Source of the DNA: Desulfacinum hydrothermale DSM 13146
GTDB taxonomy: Bacteria > Desulfobacterota > Syntrophobacteria > Syntrophobacterales > DSM-9756
Assembly: GCF_900176285.1 (NCBI RefSeq)
Contig: NZ_FWXF01000022.1
Coordinates: 1-48,068, forward strand
Reading direction: 5' to 3'
DNA: 48,068 bases
How positions within the stretch are numbered: position 1 is the first letter of the stretch; every line of letters begins with the position of its first letter. A program made the translations under genes and the position numbers. Positions 16,701 through 25,028 of the stretch are shown piece by piece. The notes under the pieces are model-generated. The model was not told the origin of the DNA and made no database searches. It worked only from the letters and a program-made list of their open reading frames with translations.

Positions 16701-16777
16701 TGGATCATTCGGCAAAGCTCGGATCCTTGGGCATCGAAAAGGTGTGGCTTGAGAGCGATTTCCAGTCTGACTGCCAT
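13772..16777 (-). CDS. purL: Phosphoribosylformylglycinamidine synthase, PurS-fused PurL
   Basis: 1001 residues. This subunit converts FGAR plus ammonia and ATP to FGAM. The first 170 or so residues carry PurS-like segments (MAVRLEIALKPHLFDAQG...; TDPVTQ-like FTNPVTQVS), so PurS is fused at the N terminus. The PurM/PurL core follows, with ETHNSPSNMEAYGGALTGIVG, GGRVGKDGIHGVTASSES, DNGGGGLSSSIGESAQM and LLSGKDSMYVDG. There is no C-terminal glutaminase domain; that is the separate downstream gene. It starts 24 bp after the MntP gene, same strand. The start ATG at 16777 has GGGAT upstream. Confidence 0.93.
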   Translation of the reverse strand: MAVRLEIALKPHLFDAQGSELCRMIHDYFGWRVGSARVIQVLTLDAGLNEEEVKAVRTEIFTNPVTQVSSTEPLARAQDFDWAVWVGFRPGVRDTAGSVALEAIADYLRRPLDPKAAAYTSKLFLLRDAPLSRHQVDVVARELLANDIIQQWRIYAPQDWDPREGIGIILPKVELAHTPTVQTLAVGSDQELQKLSDQRNLALNPRDIPVIRAYFLREDVREERRRVGLDLPTDVELEAISQARSDHCNHNTFRGKFYYRDLDSGDASVVDSLFKTCIEAPTLEIQRRKDWVVSVLWDNAGVARFDDDHHYVITAETHNSPSNMEAYGGALTGIVGVYRDPMGTGKGSRLIAGFYGYCVGPRDYAGPLRPHLHPRRLLDGVVEGVRDGGNKHGVPTVFGNLLYHPSYLGKCLVFVGAIGLMPQTVKGEPTEQKKPNPGDLIIMAGGRVGKDGIHGVTASSESYSEQTPAGHVQIGDPYTQKKMHDFLLEARDEGLITFITDNGGGGLSSSIGESAQMAGGAFVELDKVPLKYEGLDVWEIWVSESQERMTVAVRPENLDRFMELARLHEVECTVIGRYEDSGKLHLTYQGRTCAYLDLSFFREDFPQWEFEAQWRSPRSRGLTEPVLSEPEDWGRLLCDLLASPNLCSREWIQRQYDHEVQGTSAVKFLVGRDRDVPNDAAVIRPVLTSNRGLAVTQALHPTYAQIDTYHMVEASIDECVRRLLSVGGMLDEIGGVDNFCWPNIQYDPERNPDGRYKAAQLVRANWALRDMCLAYQIPLLSGKDSMYVDGHLPGAYGERHKVSGLPTLQFTATTVVPDVTRCLTMDVKMPGDLVYVLGITRNELGASEYYQHLGHVGLNIPRAHSEDFLRLYRALERAVAQGLCASCRAVGRGGLAVHGAMAAIAGRLGMTWDLSRVPAEGSLSHVALLFSESLGRFLVTVPPQREAAFQELMEGLPAARIGRVTEAPIFQIRGTDGKELVQVPVESLRKAWSGTWSQEPV

Positions 16778-16801
16778 GGGTCTATCCCGTTTGTCCTGAC
16801 G

Positions 16802-17350
16802 TTATCCGATGATAAATTTCAAGGCGATGGCCATGAGAAGGACGCCTCCCACCACGCCCATGCGCCGGCCCCACAGGGCGGAAAGCCGGCTGCCGATCCG
16901 CATGGCCGCCCAGGTCATGAGACCGGCGGTGACACCGATGCACACGGCGGCCCCCAGAAGGCGCCGGCCCAGAAGCCCGAAGCTGAAGCCGACCCCCAAC
17001 GCATCCAGGCTGGTGGCGATGGAAAGAACCACCAGGCTCATGCCTCGGGTGGGATCGCTACAGGCCATGTCATCGGCATCCTCCCCGCGCAGGTTTTCGT
17101 ACGCCATTTTGGATCCGATGAAAAGAAGAATGGCGCAGGCGAGCCAAGGGCCCCAGGTGCGCGCCACTCCCACCAGCGTGGATCCCAAGGCCCAGCCGAG
17201 AAGCGGCATGGCGAACTGGAAGAAGCCGAAATGGAAGGAAAGTCGGAAGATGTGACGGGGCGTGCAGAAACGCGTTCCCACGCCCAGGCCCACGGCAAAG
17301 GCATCACAACCGAGGGCGACGGCCACCAACAAGGTCTCCCAGGGGGACAT
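16802..17350 (-). CDS. mntP: MntP-type manganese efflux pump
   Basis: 182 residues with about six membrane segments, the size and pattern of MntP (former DUF204). Two pseudo-repeats are visible: ALGCDAFAVGLGVG with FGFFQFAMPLLGWALG in the first half, and SIATSLDALGVGFSFG in the second, carrying the conserved Asp residues that line the transport path. It exports Mn2+ from the cytoplasm. RBS AAGGAG is 5 nt before the ATG at 17350. It precedes purL by 24 bp on the same strand, so it is probably cotranscribed with the purine genes. I looked upstream for a yybP-ykoY manganese riboswitch and found no GGGGAGUAG core. Confidence 0.88.
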   Translation of the reverse strand: MSPWETLLVAVALGCDAFAVGLGVGTRFCTPRHIFRLSFHFGFFQFAMPLLGWALGSTLVGVARTWGPWLACAILLFIGSKMAYENLRGEDADDMACSDPTRGMSLVVLSIATSLDALGVGFSFGLLGRRLLGAAVCIGVTAGLMTWAAMRIGSRLSALWGRRMGVVGGVLLMAIALKFIIG

Positions 17351-17518
17351 GACGCTCCTTCGTTCGACAGCGCGGCGTGCCGCGCAGGATTGTCCGCCGA
17401 CTCATGAGCCCGGCCTTGCCGGGAAATGAACCGCCCTGGTGGCCCGCCCCCTACTGCGCCATGCGTCCCAAAGGACGATGCTTCGGCCTGGTTCCAGGCG
17501 CCTGTCATGCCCCAGCCA

Positions 17519-17899
17519 TCAGGTGTAGAAGATCTCGTATTGGGTTCCGTAGCCCCGATACTGGAGGCTCAAATCCCCCAGAACGCGGGCGATGCTCGGA
17601 TCCAGCTGGGTGAACTTGATTCCCATACCCCGGGGAGTGGTGGTGTCATCGGTTCCGTACAGATTGGACCAGACCACTTCCCCTTCCACTTCAATGGGGT
17701 TTCGAAGGCCGGGAAAGTTCAGGCTCAGACGGATGCGCGTCTGGATGGGGGCCGGTTCCGCACAAAGGACGAGCATGCCCCGCTCGTTGAAGTGCACGGA
17801 TTTGCCCATGCCCTTCTTTTCCCCGTAGACGAAGGCCACCTGACACGGCTTGGGCCGCTTGTCGGGTCCTTGTCCATCTACGTTGCTTCCGTTCAGCAT
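17519..17899 (-). CDS. PilZ-domain-like protein with altered c-di-GMP motif
   Basis: 126 residues. The beta-rich layout resembles a PilZ domain: KSVHFNERGMLVL corresponds to the (D/N)xSxxG strand, and IEVEGEVVWSNLYG plus PRGMGIKFTQLDP to the later strands (the GIxF element is typical). The arginine motif RxxxR that clamps c-di-GMP is not visible (KRPKPCQ instead), and the DxSxxG motif reads NERG. It may therefore be a non-binding PilZ adaptor. The start is the ATG at 17899 with AAAGAGG 6 nt upstream. It lies 142 bp downstream of pheT on the same strand. Confidence 0.7.
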   Translation of the reverse strand: MLNGSNVDGQGPDKRPKPCQVAFVYGEKKGMGKSVHFNERGMLVLCAEPAPIQTRIRLSLNFPGLRNPIEVEGEVVWSNLYGTDDTTTPRGMGIKFTQLDPSIARVLGDLSLQYRGYGTQYEIFYT

Positions 17900-18041
17900 A
17901 CGGCCTCTTTCGTGCCACGATTGGTGCAAGTCCTGGGTGATCTACGCACCGCCGCGGACCGAAGCATGTTGGGTGTCCGAGCCCGGTGCGGCCCCAGGCA
18001 AGCCCATGGGCCGGGACCGGGAAACCATCGCAACGGAAGGC

Positions 18042-20453
18042 TCAGCGCAACTGGGCCTGGAAGGCACTCAGCACCTTCTCCGTGATCCGCTGGTGCAGGG
18101 CGTTGACCTCCTCGTCGGTCAAGTTCCTGTCCGGTGCTCGGTAAACCAGGCGATATCCCACGCTCTTCCGGCCCTCGCCCAGTTGCTTGCCGCGGTAGAG
18201 ATCGAACACGTCCACCTGCTCCACCAACGGTTCGTTCAGCGAGCGAATGAAATCCAATGGGGCGGCCACCGGCAGGTCGTCCGTCACGATGAGAGCCATG
18301 TCCCGGGCCACGGCGGGGAACTTGGGAAGCGGCGAAAAGCCCGGGTGTGGGCGCTTGAGGCGGAAGAGCTCTTCGAAGTCCAGCTCAAAGTAGTAGGCAT
18401 CGCGTTTCAGGTCGAAGGCGTCCTGCACATCGGGATCCACCCGCCCAACGGATCCCACCAGGTGGTCTTCCACCAGGACGGCGGCTCCCACGGCCGGATC
18501 ACAGTAGGGGGGAAGGGGCTCCAGGCTGAAGCGCACGGTGTCGGAGCCCAGGTGGAAGCATTCCAGAACGGCCTCCACGGCTCCCTTGGCGTCCGCGTAA
18601 TCCACCGTCTCCTCGGATCCATAGAGCAGGTGCGGAACGCGACGTCCGGCCAGCAGTCCCGCCAGGTGATGGTCTTCCTGCGGCAGGCTCTGGTCCGGGC
18701 GAGGTAGAAAGACCTTGCTCAGTTCAAACAGGCGCAGATCCAGATTGCCGCGGTCGAAATTGTGACGCGCGGTGGTCAGCATGCCGGGAAGAAGGGAGGT
18801 TCGCATCACGGCCTGCTCCTCGCTCAACGGATTGCGCAGGCGCACGGGGCGAAGGCGGGCGTCGCCTTCCGGAAGGCCCAGGTCTTTCACCCCCTTCTCC
18901 GAAATGAAGGAATAGGTCACCACCTCATCAAAGCCCAGGGCGGTCAGGGCCTGCTTGACCTGGAGTCGCAAAGACGCATGGGGGTCCGGCGGATCGGCGT
19001 AGAGGGGAGCCGCGGCGTGGGTGACGGGCACCTGGTCATAGCCCACCAGGCGCACCACCTCCTCGGCCAGATCCACTTCCCGGGTCACGTCGTGACGGCA
19101 GGACGGCGGGGTGACCCTGAGGGTCTCGGAATCGGCCTGTTCCACGTGCATCTCGATGGATTCCAGCACCTTTGCCATGGTGGCCGCATCCAGGTCCAGG
19201 CCCAGGAATCGGTTCACCCTGGGAACGCGCAAGGAAATGGTCGGCCGTTCCAGGGGGGACGGGTATTGGTCGATGGCTCCCGTTGCCAGAACCCCCCCGG
19301 CCAGCTGGAGCATCAACTGCGCCGCCCGGTCCAGGGCGCGGGGAACTCCCTCCGGATCGATCCCCCGCTCGAAGCGGTAGCTGGACTCCGTTCGAAGCCC
19401 CAGTTTGCGGCTGGAACGCCGGATTCTCTCGGGCTGAAAGTAGGCGCTTTCAATAAGAACCTGCGTGGTCCCTTCCGTGATCTCGGAATCCAGGCCCCCC
19501 ATGATCCCGGCGATGGCCACGGGACCCACGCCGTCGCAGATGAGGAGCGTATCGTCGAACAGGGTCCGCTCCACGCCGTCCAGTGTGGAGAAGCGCTCAC
19601 CGGCTTGGGCGCGACGCACCACGATCCGCCCTTCCCGCAATCGCTCATAGTCGAAGGCGTGCAGGGGTTGTCCCATCTCCAGCATCACGAAGTTGGTCAC
19701 ATCCACCACGTTGTTGATGGAGCGGATGCCGGCGGCTTCCAGTCGCCGTTGCATCCATCGCGGGGAAGGGCCGATGCGAACGCCTCGGATGAGACGGGCC
19801 GCGTACCGAGGACACCCCAAAGGGTCTTCCAGGGTGACGGAAGCGGCTTCGTGGATGGACGGGCCGGTCTCATCCAGAGAGATCTCCGGGTAGCGGACCC
19901 GGGTGCCGGAAAGGGCCGCCACTTCCCGAGCCACCCCGATCATGGACAGACAGTCGCCCCGGTTGGGCGTGATGGACACATCCAGGATGGCGTCGTCCAG
20001 GTCCAGGGCTTCCAACAGGGTCTTTCCCAGGGGCAGAGCCGGGTCCAGCACCCAAATACCGGACGCATCGTCACCCAGGAGGAGCTCCCGCTGGCTGCAG
20101 AGCATGCCTTCGGAGACCTGGCCGCGGATCTTGGCTTTGGCGAGCTTTTGCCCACTGGGAAGGACGGCGCCCGGAAGGGCCAAAGGGACCACCTGTCCCG
20201 ACGCCACGTTGGGCGCGCCGCAGACCACCTGGCGAACGCGGCTTCCGTCAAAGACCTGGCACAGTCGCAGCTTGTCCGCGTTGGGGTGCGGTTCTACAGC
20301 GTCCACTCGAGCCACCACCACCTGCTGGAGGAAGGCGTAGGGGCGTTCCACCGCCTCTACTTCCAGGCCCGCCATGGTGAGGCGATGGGCCAGGGTGTCG
20401 GCGTCCATGGTAAAATCCACGTAGTCTTTGAGCCACTGGGTGCTTACGAGCAT
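18042..20453 (-). CDS. pheT: Phenylalanine-tRNA ligase beta subunit
   Basis: 803 residues, full length. The beta subunit of the alpha2-beta2 PheRS provides tRNA binding and editing. Domains in order: N-terminal tRNA-binding OB fold (VVVARVDAVEPHPNADKLRLC, about 45-150), B3/B4 editing domain (RYAARLIRGVRIGPSP, ..NNVVDVTNFVMLEMGQPLHAFD), B5 domain (PSCRHDVTREVDLAEEVVRL), the catalytic-like core, and the C-terminal anticodon-binding fold (FPAVARDMALIV ... LTDEEVNALHQRI). It follows pheS after 126 bp that contain a strong hairpin. The ATG at 20453 is preceded by GAGAGGGAAC. Confidence 0.97.
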   Translation of the reverse strand: MLVSTQWLKDYVDFTMDADTLAHRLTMAGLEVEAVERPYAFLQQVVVARVDAVEPHPNADKLRLCQVFDGSRVRQVVCGAPNVASGQVVPLALPGAVLPSGQKLAKAKIRGQVSEGMLCSQRELLLGDDASGIWVLDPALPLGKTLLEALDLDDAILDVSITPNRGDCLSMIGVAREVAALSGTRVRYPEISLDETGPSIHEAASVTLEDPLGCPRYAARLIRGVRIGPSPRWMQRRLEAAGIRSINNVVDVTNFVMLEMGQPLHAFDYERLREGRIVVRRAQAGERFSTLDGVERTLFDDTLLICDGVGPVAIAGIMGGLDSEITEGTTQVLIESAYFQPERIRRSSRKLGLRTESSYRFERGIDPEGVPRALDRAAQLMLQLAGGVLATGAIDQYPSPLERPTISLRVPRVNRFLGLDLDAATMAKVLESIEMHVEQADSETLRVTPPSCRHDVTREVDLAEEVVRLVGYDQVPVTHAAAPLYADPPDPHASLRLQVKQALTALGFDEVVTYSFISEKGVKDLGLPEGDARLRPVRLRNPLSEEQAVMRTSLLPGMLTTARHNFDRGNLDLRLFELSKVFLPRPDQSLPQEDHHLAGLLAGRRVPHLLYGSEETVDYADAKGAVEAVLECFHLGSDTVRFSLEPLPPYCDPAVGAAVLVEDHLVGSVGRVDPDVQDAFDLKRDAYYFELDFEELFRLKRPHPGFSPLPKFPAVARDMALIVTDDLPVAAPLDFIRSLNEPLVEQVDVFDLYRGKQLGEGRKSVGYRLVYRAPDRNLTDEEVNALHQRITEKVLSAFQAQLR

Positions 20454-20499
20454 GGAAGTTCCCTCTCGATGCCTGATAAACGGGGTGGGCCGTTACAAC

Positions 20500-20526
20500 A
20501 AAGGGCACGACGGGGTCGTGCCCTTT
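20500..20526 (-). terminator. Perfect 12-bp hairpin between pheS and pheT
   Basis: AAAGGGCACGAC (20500-20511), loop GGG, GTCGTGCCCTTT (20515-20526). On the minus strand only a weak T-rich tail (TTTGTTG) follows. It could be a partial terminator lowering pheT expression, or an RNA-stabilising hairpin at the pheS 3' end. Confidence 0.5.
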
Positions 20527-20579
20527 GGGATAGCGGCATGGTCCACAACAGGGTGCGGTGCGGCGATCACTTCCCCCCG

Positions 20580-21590
20580 CTAAAATTGCCTCAGGAAGCG
20601 CACGTCGTTCTCGAAAAAGAGTCGCAGGTCGTTGATCCCATAACGAAGCATGGCGATGCGCTCAATGCCCATGCCGAAGGCGAAGCCGCTCACCTCATCC
20701 GGATCGTAGCCGACCATCTTGAAGACCTCCGGATCCACCATGCCGGATCCCAGGATCTCCAGCCAGCCCGTCTGGGAACAGACCCGGCAGCCGGTCCCGC
20801 GGCACATGACGCACTGGATGTCCACTTCCGCGCTGGGTTCCGTGAACGGAAAGAAGCTGGGCCGAAACCGCAGGCCCACATCCGATCCAAACATTTGCTG
20901 CACGAAGATGGTCAAAACCCCCTTGAGGTCCCCGAAGGAGATATGGCGGCCCACCATGAGTCCTTCCACCTGGTGGAACATGGGGGTGTGGGTCACGTCG
21001 GAATCACACCGATAGGCCTTGCCGGGGGCGATGATCTTGATGGGCGGACGCTTCCTTTCCATGGTACGGATCTGAAGCGGAGAGGTGTGGGTGCGCAAGA
21101 CCACCTCGTCCGAGACGTAGAAGGTGTCTTGCATGTCCCGGGCCGGATGATCCTTGGGGATGTTGAGCGCCTCGAAATTGTAGTAATCCAGCTCGACTTC
21201 CGGCCCCTCCACGGTCTCAAAGCCCAACCGGTTGAAGATGGCGGCGATATCCAGCGCGGTCTGGGTGATGGGATGCAAATGACCGGTCCAGGGGCGCCGG
21301 CCGGGAACGGTGACGTCCACCCTGGATTTGGGGCGCCGGGCCTCCTTCTTGGCCCTCTCGATGGCCTCCGCCAGGCGTTGTTCCAACTGGGCTTTGGCCT
21401 CATTGAGAATCCGACCGGCTTCCGGCCGGGCTTCCGGTGCCACGGTGCCCAGCTGTTTGAAAAGGGCCGTCAGTCGGCCCTTGCGGCCAAGAAAGCCCAC
21501 GCGCACGGCGTCCAGGGCCTTCAGGTCCACCCCCGCCGCCTCGATGGCTTCCTGCGCTTCCCGAAGAACGCTTCGAGCTGCCTCTTCCAT
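20580..21590 (-). CDS. pheS: Phenylalanine-tRNA ligase alpha subunit
   Basis: 336 residues, normal length. This catalytic subunit activates phenylalanine and charges tRNA-Phe. An N-terminal coiled-coil region (about 1-90, ending with [16 protein letters not shown]) is followed by the class-II core: [19 protein letters not shown], motif 2 in [29 protein letters not shown] and motif 3 in [19 protein letters not shown] CxxC pair near [12 protein letters not shown] resembles the small zinc-like insert common in bacteria. The start lies 6 bp after the rplT stop with the weak GGAACCC before the ATG, so translation is probably coupled. Confidence 0.97.
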   Translation of the reverse strand: MEEAARSVLREAQEAIEAAGVDLKALDAVRVGFLGRKGRLTALFKQLGTVAPEARPEAGRILNEAKAQLEQRLAEAIERAKKEARRPKSRVDVTVPGRRPWTGHLHPITQTALDIAAIFNRLGFETVEGPEVELDYYNFEALNIPKDHPARDMQDTFYVSDEVVLRTHTSPLQIRTMERKRPPIKIIAPGKAYRCDSDVTHTPMFHQVEGLMVGRHISFGDLKGVLTIFVQQMFGSDVGLRFRPSFFPFTEPSAEVDIQCVMCRGTGCRVCSQTGWLEILGSGMVDPEVFKMVGYDPDEVSGFAFGMGIERIAMLRYGINDLRLFFENDVRFLRQF

Positions 21591-21596
21591 GGGTTC

Positions 21597-21950
21597 CTAC
21601 GCCGCTTCTTTGGCCACGGCCACGAGCTGGGCAAAGGCCTGGGGATCGGAAATGGCCAGGCCGGCCAGAACCTTGCGATCCAGTTCCACGTTGGCCTTCT
21701 TCAAGCCGTTCATGAAGGTGGAATAGCTCATTCCGTGCTGGCGCGCCGCCGCGTTGATCCGCATGATCCACAGGCTTCGGAAATTGCGCTTCTTGGCGCG
21801 CCGATCCCGGTACGCGTAGACCAGGGAGCGCTGGACGGTTTCCTTGGCGGTGCGCAGCAGCTTGCCGCGGCCGCCGCGATAACCTTTGGCCATCTGCAGG
21901 ATCTTCTTGCGGCGCCGACGCGATTTGACTGCCTTTTTCACTCGAGGCAT
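21597..21950 (-). CDS. rplT: 50S ribosomal protein L20
   Basis: 117 residues, the standard size. L20 binds 23S rRNA early in 50S assembly and in several bacteria represses its own operon by binding the leader mRNA. The very basic N terminus [18 protein letters not shown] and the conserved [20 protein letters not shown] with [10 protein letters not shown] identify it. RBS AAGGAG lies upstream of the ATG at 21950. It is between rpmI (60 bp upstream) and pheS (6 bp downstream), the common infC-rpmI-rplT order. Confidence 0.98.
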   Translation of the reverse strand: MPRVKKAVKSRRRRKKILQMAKGYRGGRGKLLRTAKETVQRSLVYAYRDRRAKKRNFRSLWIMRINAAARQHGMSYSTFMNGLKKANVELDRKVLAGLAISDPQAFAQLVAVAKEAA

Positions 21951-22010
21951 CTTTCCACTCCTTGAAAGTCACAGCGGTCGATTGGAGCCGGTCTGGACCG
22001 ACGGGACCGC

Positions 22011-22208
22011 CTACAAATAGGGCAACATCTTACGCAGGGCCTGCACGTTGGCGGCATCCACGATGGTGGATTGACGAAGCCCGCGTTTGCGCTTGGGGCT
22101 CTTCTTGGTGAGGATGTGGCTCTTATAGGCCTTGGCACGCGCGAAGCGTCCACCGCCGGTCTTGCGAAAGCGCTTCGCAGCTCCACGGTTCGTTTTCATC
22201 TTTGGCAT
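22011..22208 (-). CDS. rpmI: 50S ribosomal protein L35
   Basis: 65 residues, exactly the usual length: [20 protein letters not shown] at the N terminus, then AHILTKK-like [16 protein letters not shown] and the end MLPYL. It is a small, basic 50S protein. The start is the ATG at 22208 with GGAGGAA 4 nt upstream. A promoter at 22354-22382 and a structured leader with two hairpins precede it, so rpmI-rplT can be expressed apart from infC. Confidence 0.97.
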   Translation of the reverse strand: MPKMKTNRGAAKRFRKTGGGRFARAKAYKSHILTKKSPKRKRGLRQSTIVDAANVQALRKMLPYL

Positions 22209-22253
22209 GGATTCCTCCGAACAGTCTCGGTTCTCAAGGTCTCGGGCCCTATG

Positions 22254-22332
22254 GCACAAAAGAGCGCAACGCCGCTCCCGCGCGGTGTTGCGTCCGGCGC
22301 GTGAAGGGAGTGCGGCAAGGCGCACCCCTTCC
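22254..22332 (-). promoter_or_regulatory. Putative ribosomal-protein leader (attenuator) of rpmI-rplT
   Basis: Between the promoter and rpmI the minus-strand RNA can form two hairpins. The first pairs GAAGGG-AGTGCG with CGCAC-CCCTTC (about 22300-22332). The second, CGCAAC-ACCGC with GCGG-CGTTGCG (22265-22292), is followed by CTCTTTT (to 22254), the form of an intrinsic terminator. This is the position where L20 autoregulatory leaders occur in other bacteria; binding here is inference. Confidence 0.5.
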
Positions 22333-22353
22333 CTCAGCAGATTCGAGGCGTGT

Positions 22354-22382
22354 AATCTATTGAGAGGCCGTGGCCCTGTCAA
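22354..22382 (-). promoter_or_regulatory. sigma-70 promoter of rpmI-rplT
   Basis: TTGACA (22382-22377), a 17-nt spacer and TAGATT (22359-22354) on the minus strand, in the infC-rpmI gap. It would give a leader of about 140 nt. Confidence 0.7.
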
Positions 22383-22399
22383 GCTTTTTGTGAGAAAGC

Positions 22400-22912
22400 T
22401 TAGGCCTTTGGCGCCAGGATCATGATCATGTTGCGCCCTTCCATCTTGGGCGGCAGCTCCACCACGGCTTCGTCCTGAAGCTCGTCCAGGATCCTCTGAA
22501 GGACCATGGCCCCGCGTTCCTTGAAGGCGATCTCCCGCCCGCGGAAGATGACCGTCACCTTGGCCTTGTCCTTCTGGGCCAGAAAGCGGCGGATATGGCG
22601 CAGCTTGGTCTGGATGTCGTGTTCGTCCGTCTTGGGGCGGACCTTCACCTCTTTGACTTGAATGACCGTCTGCTTTTTCTTGGCTTCCTGGGATCTCTTG
22701 CTCTGCAAGTACTTGAACTTACCGTAGTCCATGATCTTGCAGACGGGAGGATCGGCGTTGGGGGCCACTTCCACCAGGTCCAAGCCTTCCTCTCGGGCCG
22801 CCTCCAGAGCCTGTTGAAGGGGCATGATGCCCAGCTGGGTACCGTCGGAACCAACGACGCGCACTTCGCGAGCCCGAATCCTCTCGTTGATGTTACCTTG
22901 TTGCTTTTTCAG
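22400..22912 (-). CDS. infC: Translation initiation factor IF-3, CTG start
   Basis: 170 residues. IF-3 binds the 30S subunit, prevents premature joining of 50S and checks the start codon. The conserved beginning [18 protein letters not shown] lies upstream of any ATG, and the frame there has no ATG or GTG before it. AAGGAGGAG is followed after 8 nt by CTG (22912-22910), then AAA AAG CAA, so translation most likely starts at CTG. IF-3 genes of many bacteria use rare start codons (AUU, AUC) so that the factor limits its own synthesis. Other marks are [37 protein letters not shown] and [11 protein letters not shown]. It lies between thrS (69 bp upstream) and rpmI. Confidence 0.95.
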   Translation of the reverse strand: MKKQQGNINERIRAREVRVVGSDGTQLGIMPLQQALEAAREEGLDLVEVAPNADPPVCKIMDYGKFKYLQSKRSQEAKKKQTVIQVKEVKVRPKTDEHDIQTKLRHIRRFLAQKDKAKVTVIFRGREIAFKERGAMVLQRILDELQDEAVVELPPKMEGRNMIMILAPKA

Positions 22913-22981
22913 GGTTTTCTCCTCCTTGATGAAAGTTGTCCATGCGCCCGCTCCCCATCCAGGCAGTCCGCCCGGTGAGCC

Positions 22982-24928
22982 TTACACGGCGCCGAGACCG
23001 ATGCGTCCGCCGGAGCCCTCCAGGCATTCTTTTGCCACCAGCTCCACGAACGCCTCCACGGGCATGAGGTCCAACTGGGTGCCGTCGCGGCGCCTGGGGC
23101 GCACGCCGCCGGCTTCCACTTCCTTGTCTCCCACCACCAACATGTAAGGGACCTTCTGAAGCTGGGCTTCGCGGATCTTGAACCCCAGCTTCTCGTTTCT
23201 TTCATCGATTTCCGCGCGCATTCCCGCATCCAGCAAGCGCCGATGCACCGTGCGGGCAAAATCCAGCTGGTTGTCGGTAACCGTCACCACGATGGCCTGA
23301 ACCGGAGCGAGCCACGTGGGAAAGGCGCCGGCGTAGTGTTCGATGAGCACGCCCAGGAAGCGTTCGATGGCGCCCAAGATAACGCGGTGGAGCATGACCG
23401 GGCGATGGCGGTTGCCGTCCGGGCCCACGTAGGTGAGGTCGAAACGTTCCGGTAGGGTGAAGTCGCACTGGATGGTGGCGCATTGCCACTTTCGCTCCAG
23501 GGCGTCTTTGAGCTTCACATCGATCTTGGGTCCGTAGAAGGCGCCCTCCCCTTCACAGATGTGGAAGGGGATGCCCTTGTCCTGAAGGGCGTCCATGAGG
23601 GCCTGGGTGGCCCGCTCCCAGTCTTCATCCGTACCGATGGACTTTTCAGGCCGCGTGCTGATCTCCATCTCGTAGTCGAAGCCGAACAGGCCCATGACCT
23701 CGATGACAAAGTCCACAATGCCCTGGATTTCCGAATGGAGCTGCTCGGGTGTGCACAGGATGTGGGCATCGTCCTGGGTGAACTGGCGAACCCGGAGCAG
23801 ACCGTGCAGGACGCCGGACTTTTCATGACGGTGCACGGTGCCCAGCTCGAAAAAGCGCAAGGGCAGATCCCGGTAGCTCCGCACTTTGGATTTGTAGATG
23901 AGCATGTGCGCCAGGCAGTTCATGGGCTTGATGCCGTAGGACTGGCCGTCGATCTCCGTAAAGTACATGTTTTCGCGGTAGTTGTCGAAATGGCCGGAGC
24001 GTTTCCACAGGTCCGTCTTAAGCAAGGTCGGGCCCATGACGATCTGGTAGCCGCGCCGCAGGTGTTCCTTCTTTTCAAAGGTCTCCAGGATGTGGCGGAG
24101 CAGAGCGCCCTTGGGGTGATAGATGACCATCCCCGCGCCCACCTCATCGGAGAAGCTGAAAAGGTCCAGCTCACGGCCCAGCTTGCGATGATCGCGCTTT
24201 TGCGCTTCTTCCAAAAACTGCAGGTACTTCTTCAGGGCCTTCTTGTCGGCAAAGGCCGTTCCATAGATGCGCTGCAGCATGGGATTGCGCTCGTCGCCCC
24301 GCCAATAGGCGCCGGCCACGGAAAGAAGCTTGCACGCCTTGATGTGGCCGGTGTGGGGGATGTGGGGGCCGCGGCACAGATCCACAAAGTCGCCCTGGCG
24401 ATAGATGGAGACGGTGGGCTCTTCCAGTTCCTCCAGCAATTCCACCTTGTATTTTTCACCCTTTCGGCGGAAGAGCTCGATGGCCTCCTGGCGCGGCAGT
24501 TCCTGACGTTGGAAGGGGATCTTGGATTGGATGATCTGCTGCATCTTGGCCTCTATCTTGGCCAGATCGTCGGGACTGAAGGGGCGGGCCACCTCGAAAT
24601 CGTAGTAGAAGCCGTTTTCGATGGCCGGTCCGATGGCCACCTTGGCCTCCGGGAAGAGGCTGAGCACGGCCTGGGCCATCACATGGGAGGTGCTGTGACG
24701 AAGAATCTCAAGGCCTTCCGGGCTGTCGGCGGCCACAGGTTCCAGTTGGGCGTCGGATTCGATGGGGCGCGTGAGGTCGACGAGCCGCCCGTCGAGCCGG
24801 GCCGCGATCCAGTGGTTCCCCTTGACGCCCAGAGCCTCCAGGGCCTCCTGCACGGTCTTCCCCACTTCCACTTGGGCACTCTTCCCGTCGGGCAATGACA
24901 ATCTGACGTGTTGGGCTTCTGCGTGCAT
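22982..24928 (-). CDS. thrS: Threonine-tRNA ligase
   Basis: 648 residues, full length. It charges tRNA-Thr. Domains in order: TGS (1-65), second additional domain with the editing HxxxH ([11 protein letters not shown]) and later Cys-His pair, catalytic core with motif 1 to motif 3 ([30 protein letters not shown] with the zinc-ligand Cys, [36 protein letters not shown]) and an anticodon-binding domain ([12 protein letters not shown]...). The ATG at 24928 has AAGGAAG close by and AAGGGG further up. It is the first gene of the thrS-infC-rpmI-rplT-pheS-pheT block. A terminator-like hairpin lies 64-100 nt upstream. Confidence 0.97.
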   Translation of the reverse strand: MHAEAQHVRLSLPDGKSAQVEVGKTVQEALEALGVKGNHWIAARLDGRLVDLTRPIESDAQLEPVAADSPEGLEILRHSTSHVMAQAVLSLFPEAKVAIGPAIENGFYYDFEVARPFSPDDLAKIEAKMQQIIQSKIPFQRQELPRQEAIELFRRKGEKYKVELLEELEEPTVSIYRQGDFVDLCRGPHIPHTGHIKACKLLSVAGAYWRGDERNPMLQRIYGTAFADKKALKKYLQFLEEAQKRDHRKLGRELDLFSFSDEVGAGMVIYHPKGALLRHILETFEKKEHLRRGYQIVMGPTLLKTDLWKRSGHFDNYRENMYFTEIDGQSYGIKPMNCLAHMLIYKSKVRSYRDLPLRFFELGTVHRHEKSGVLHGLLRVRQFTQDDAHILCTPEQLHSEIQGIVDFVIEVMGLFGFDYEMEISTRPEKSIGTDEDWERATQALMDALQDKGIPFHICEGEGAFYGPKIDVKLKDALERKWQCATIQCDFTLPERFDLTYVGPDGNRHRPVMLHRVILGAIERFLGVLIEHYAGAFPTWLAPVQAIVVTVTDNQLDFARTVHRRLLDAGMRAEIDERNEKLGFKIREAQLQKVPYMLVVGDKEVEAGGVRPRRRDGTQLDLMPVEAFVELVAKECLEGSGGRIGLGAV

Positions 24929-24991
24929 CTTCCTTCTTGTCCCCTTTCCTTGCGCGGCCCCTTCCGGGAGGTTTCCCGGATCCGGCGAAAC

Positions 24992-25028
24992 AAAAAAGCA
25001 TCAGCCGCCGCAAGACGGTACTGATGCT
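24992..25028 (-). terminator. Intrinsic terminator/attenuator between tRNA-Val and thrS
   Basis: Minus strand: AGCATCAG, a 16-nt loop, CTGATGCT followed by TTTTTT. It lies 126 nt after the tRNA 3' end and 64 nt before the thrS ATG. It may end tRNA transcripts or act as an attenuator in the thrS leader. Confidence 0.7.

Noticed and set aside
14939-17407. An 822-codon open frame antisense to purL and mntP
   Set aside because: Same reason: shadow of high-GC third positions; no recognisable protein.
17351-17518. A yybP-ykoY manganese riboswitch ahead of mntP
   Set aside because: No GGGGAGUAG-type core or paired-domain arrangement could be found.
18762-21965. A 1067-codon open frame antisense to pheT, pheS and rplT
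   Set aside because: It mirrors the codon bias of the genes on the other strand, has His/Gly/Gln-rich shadow composition and no ribosome site.
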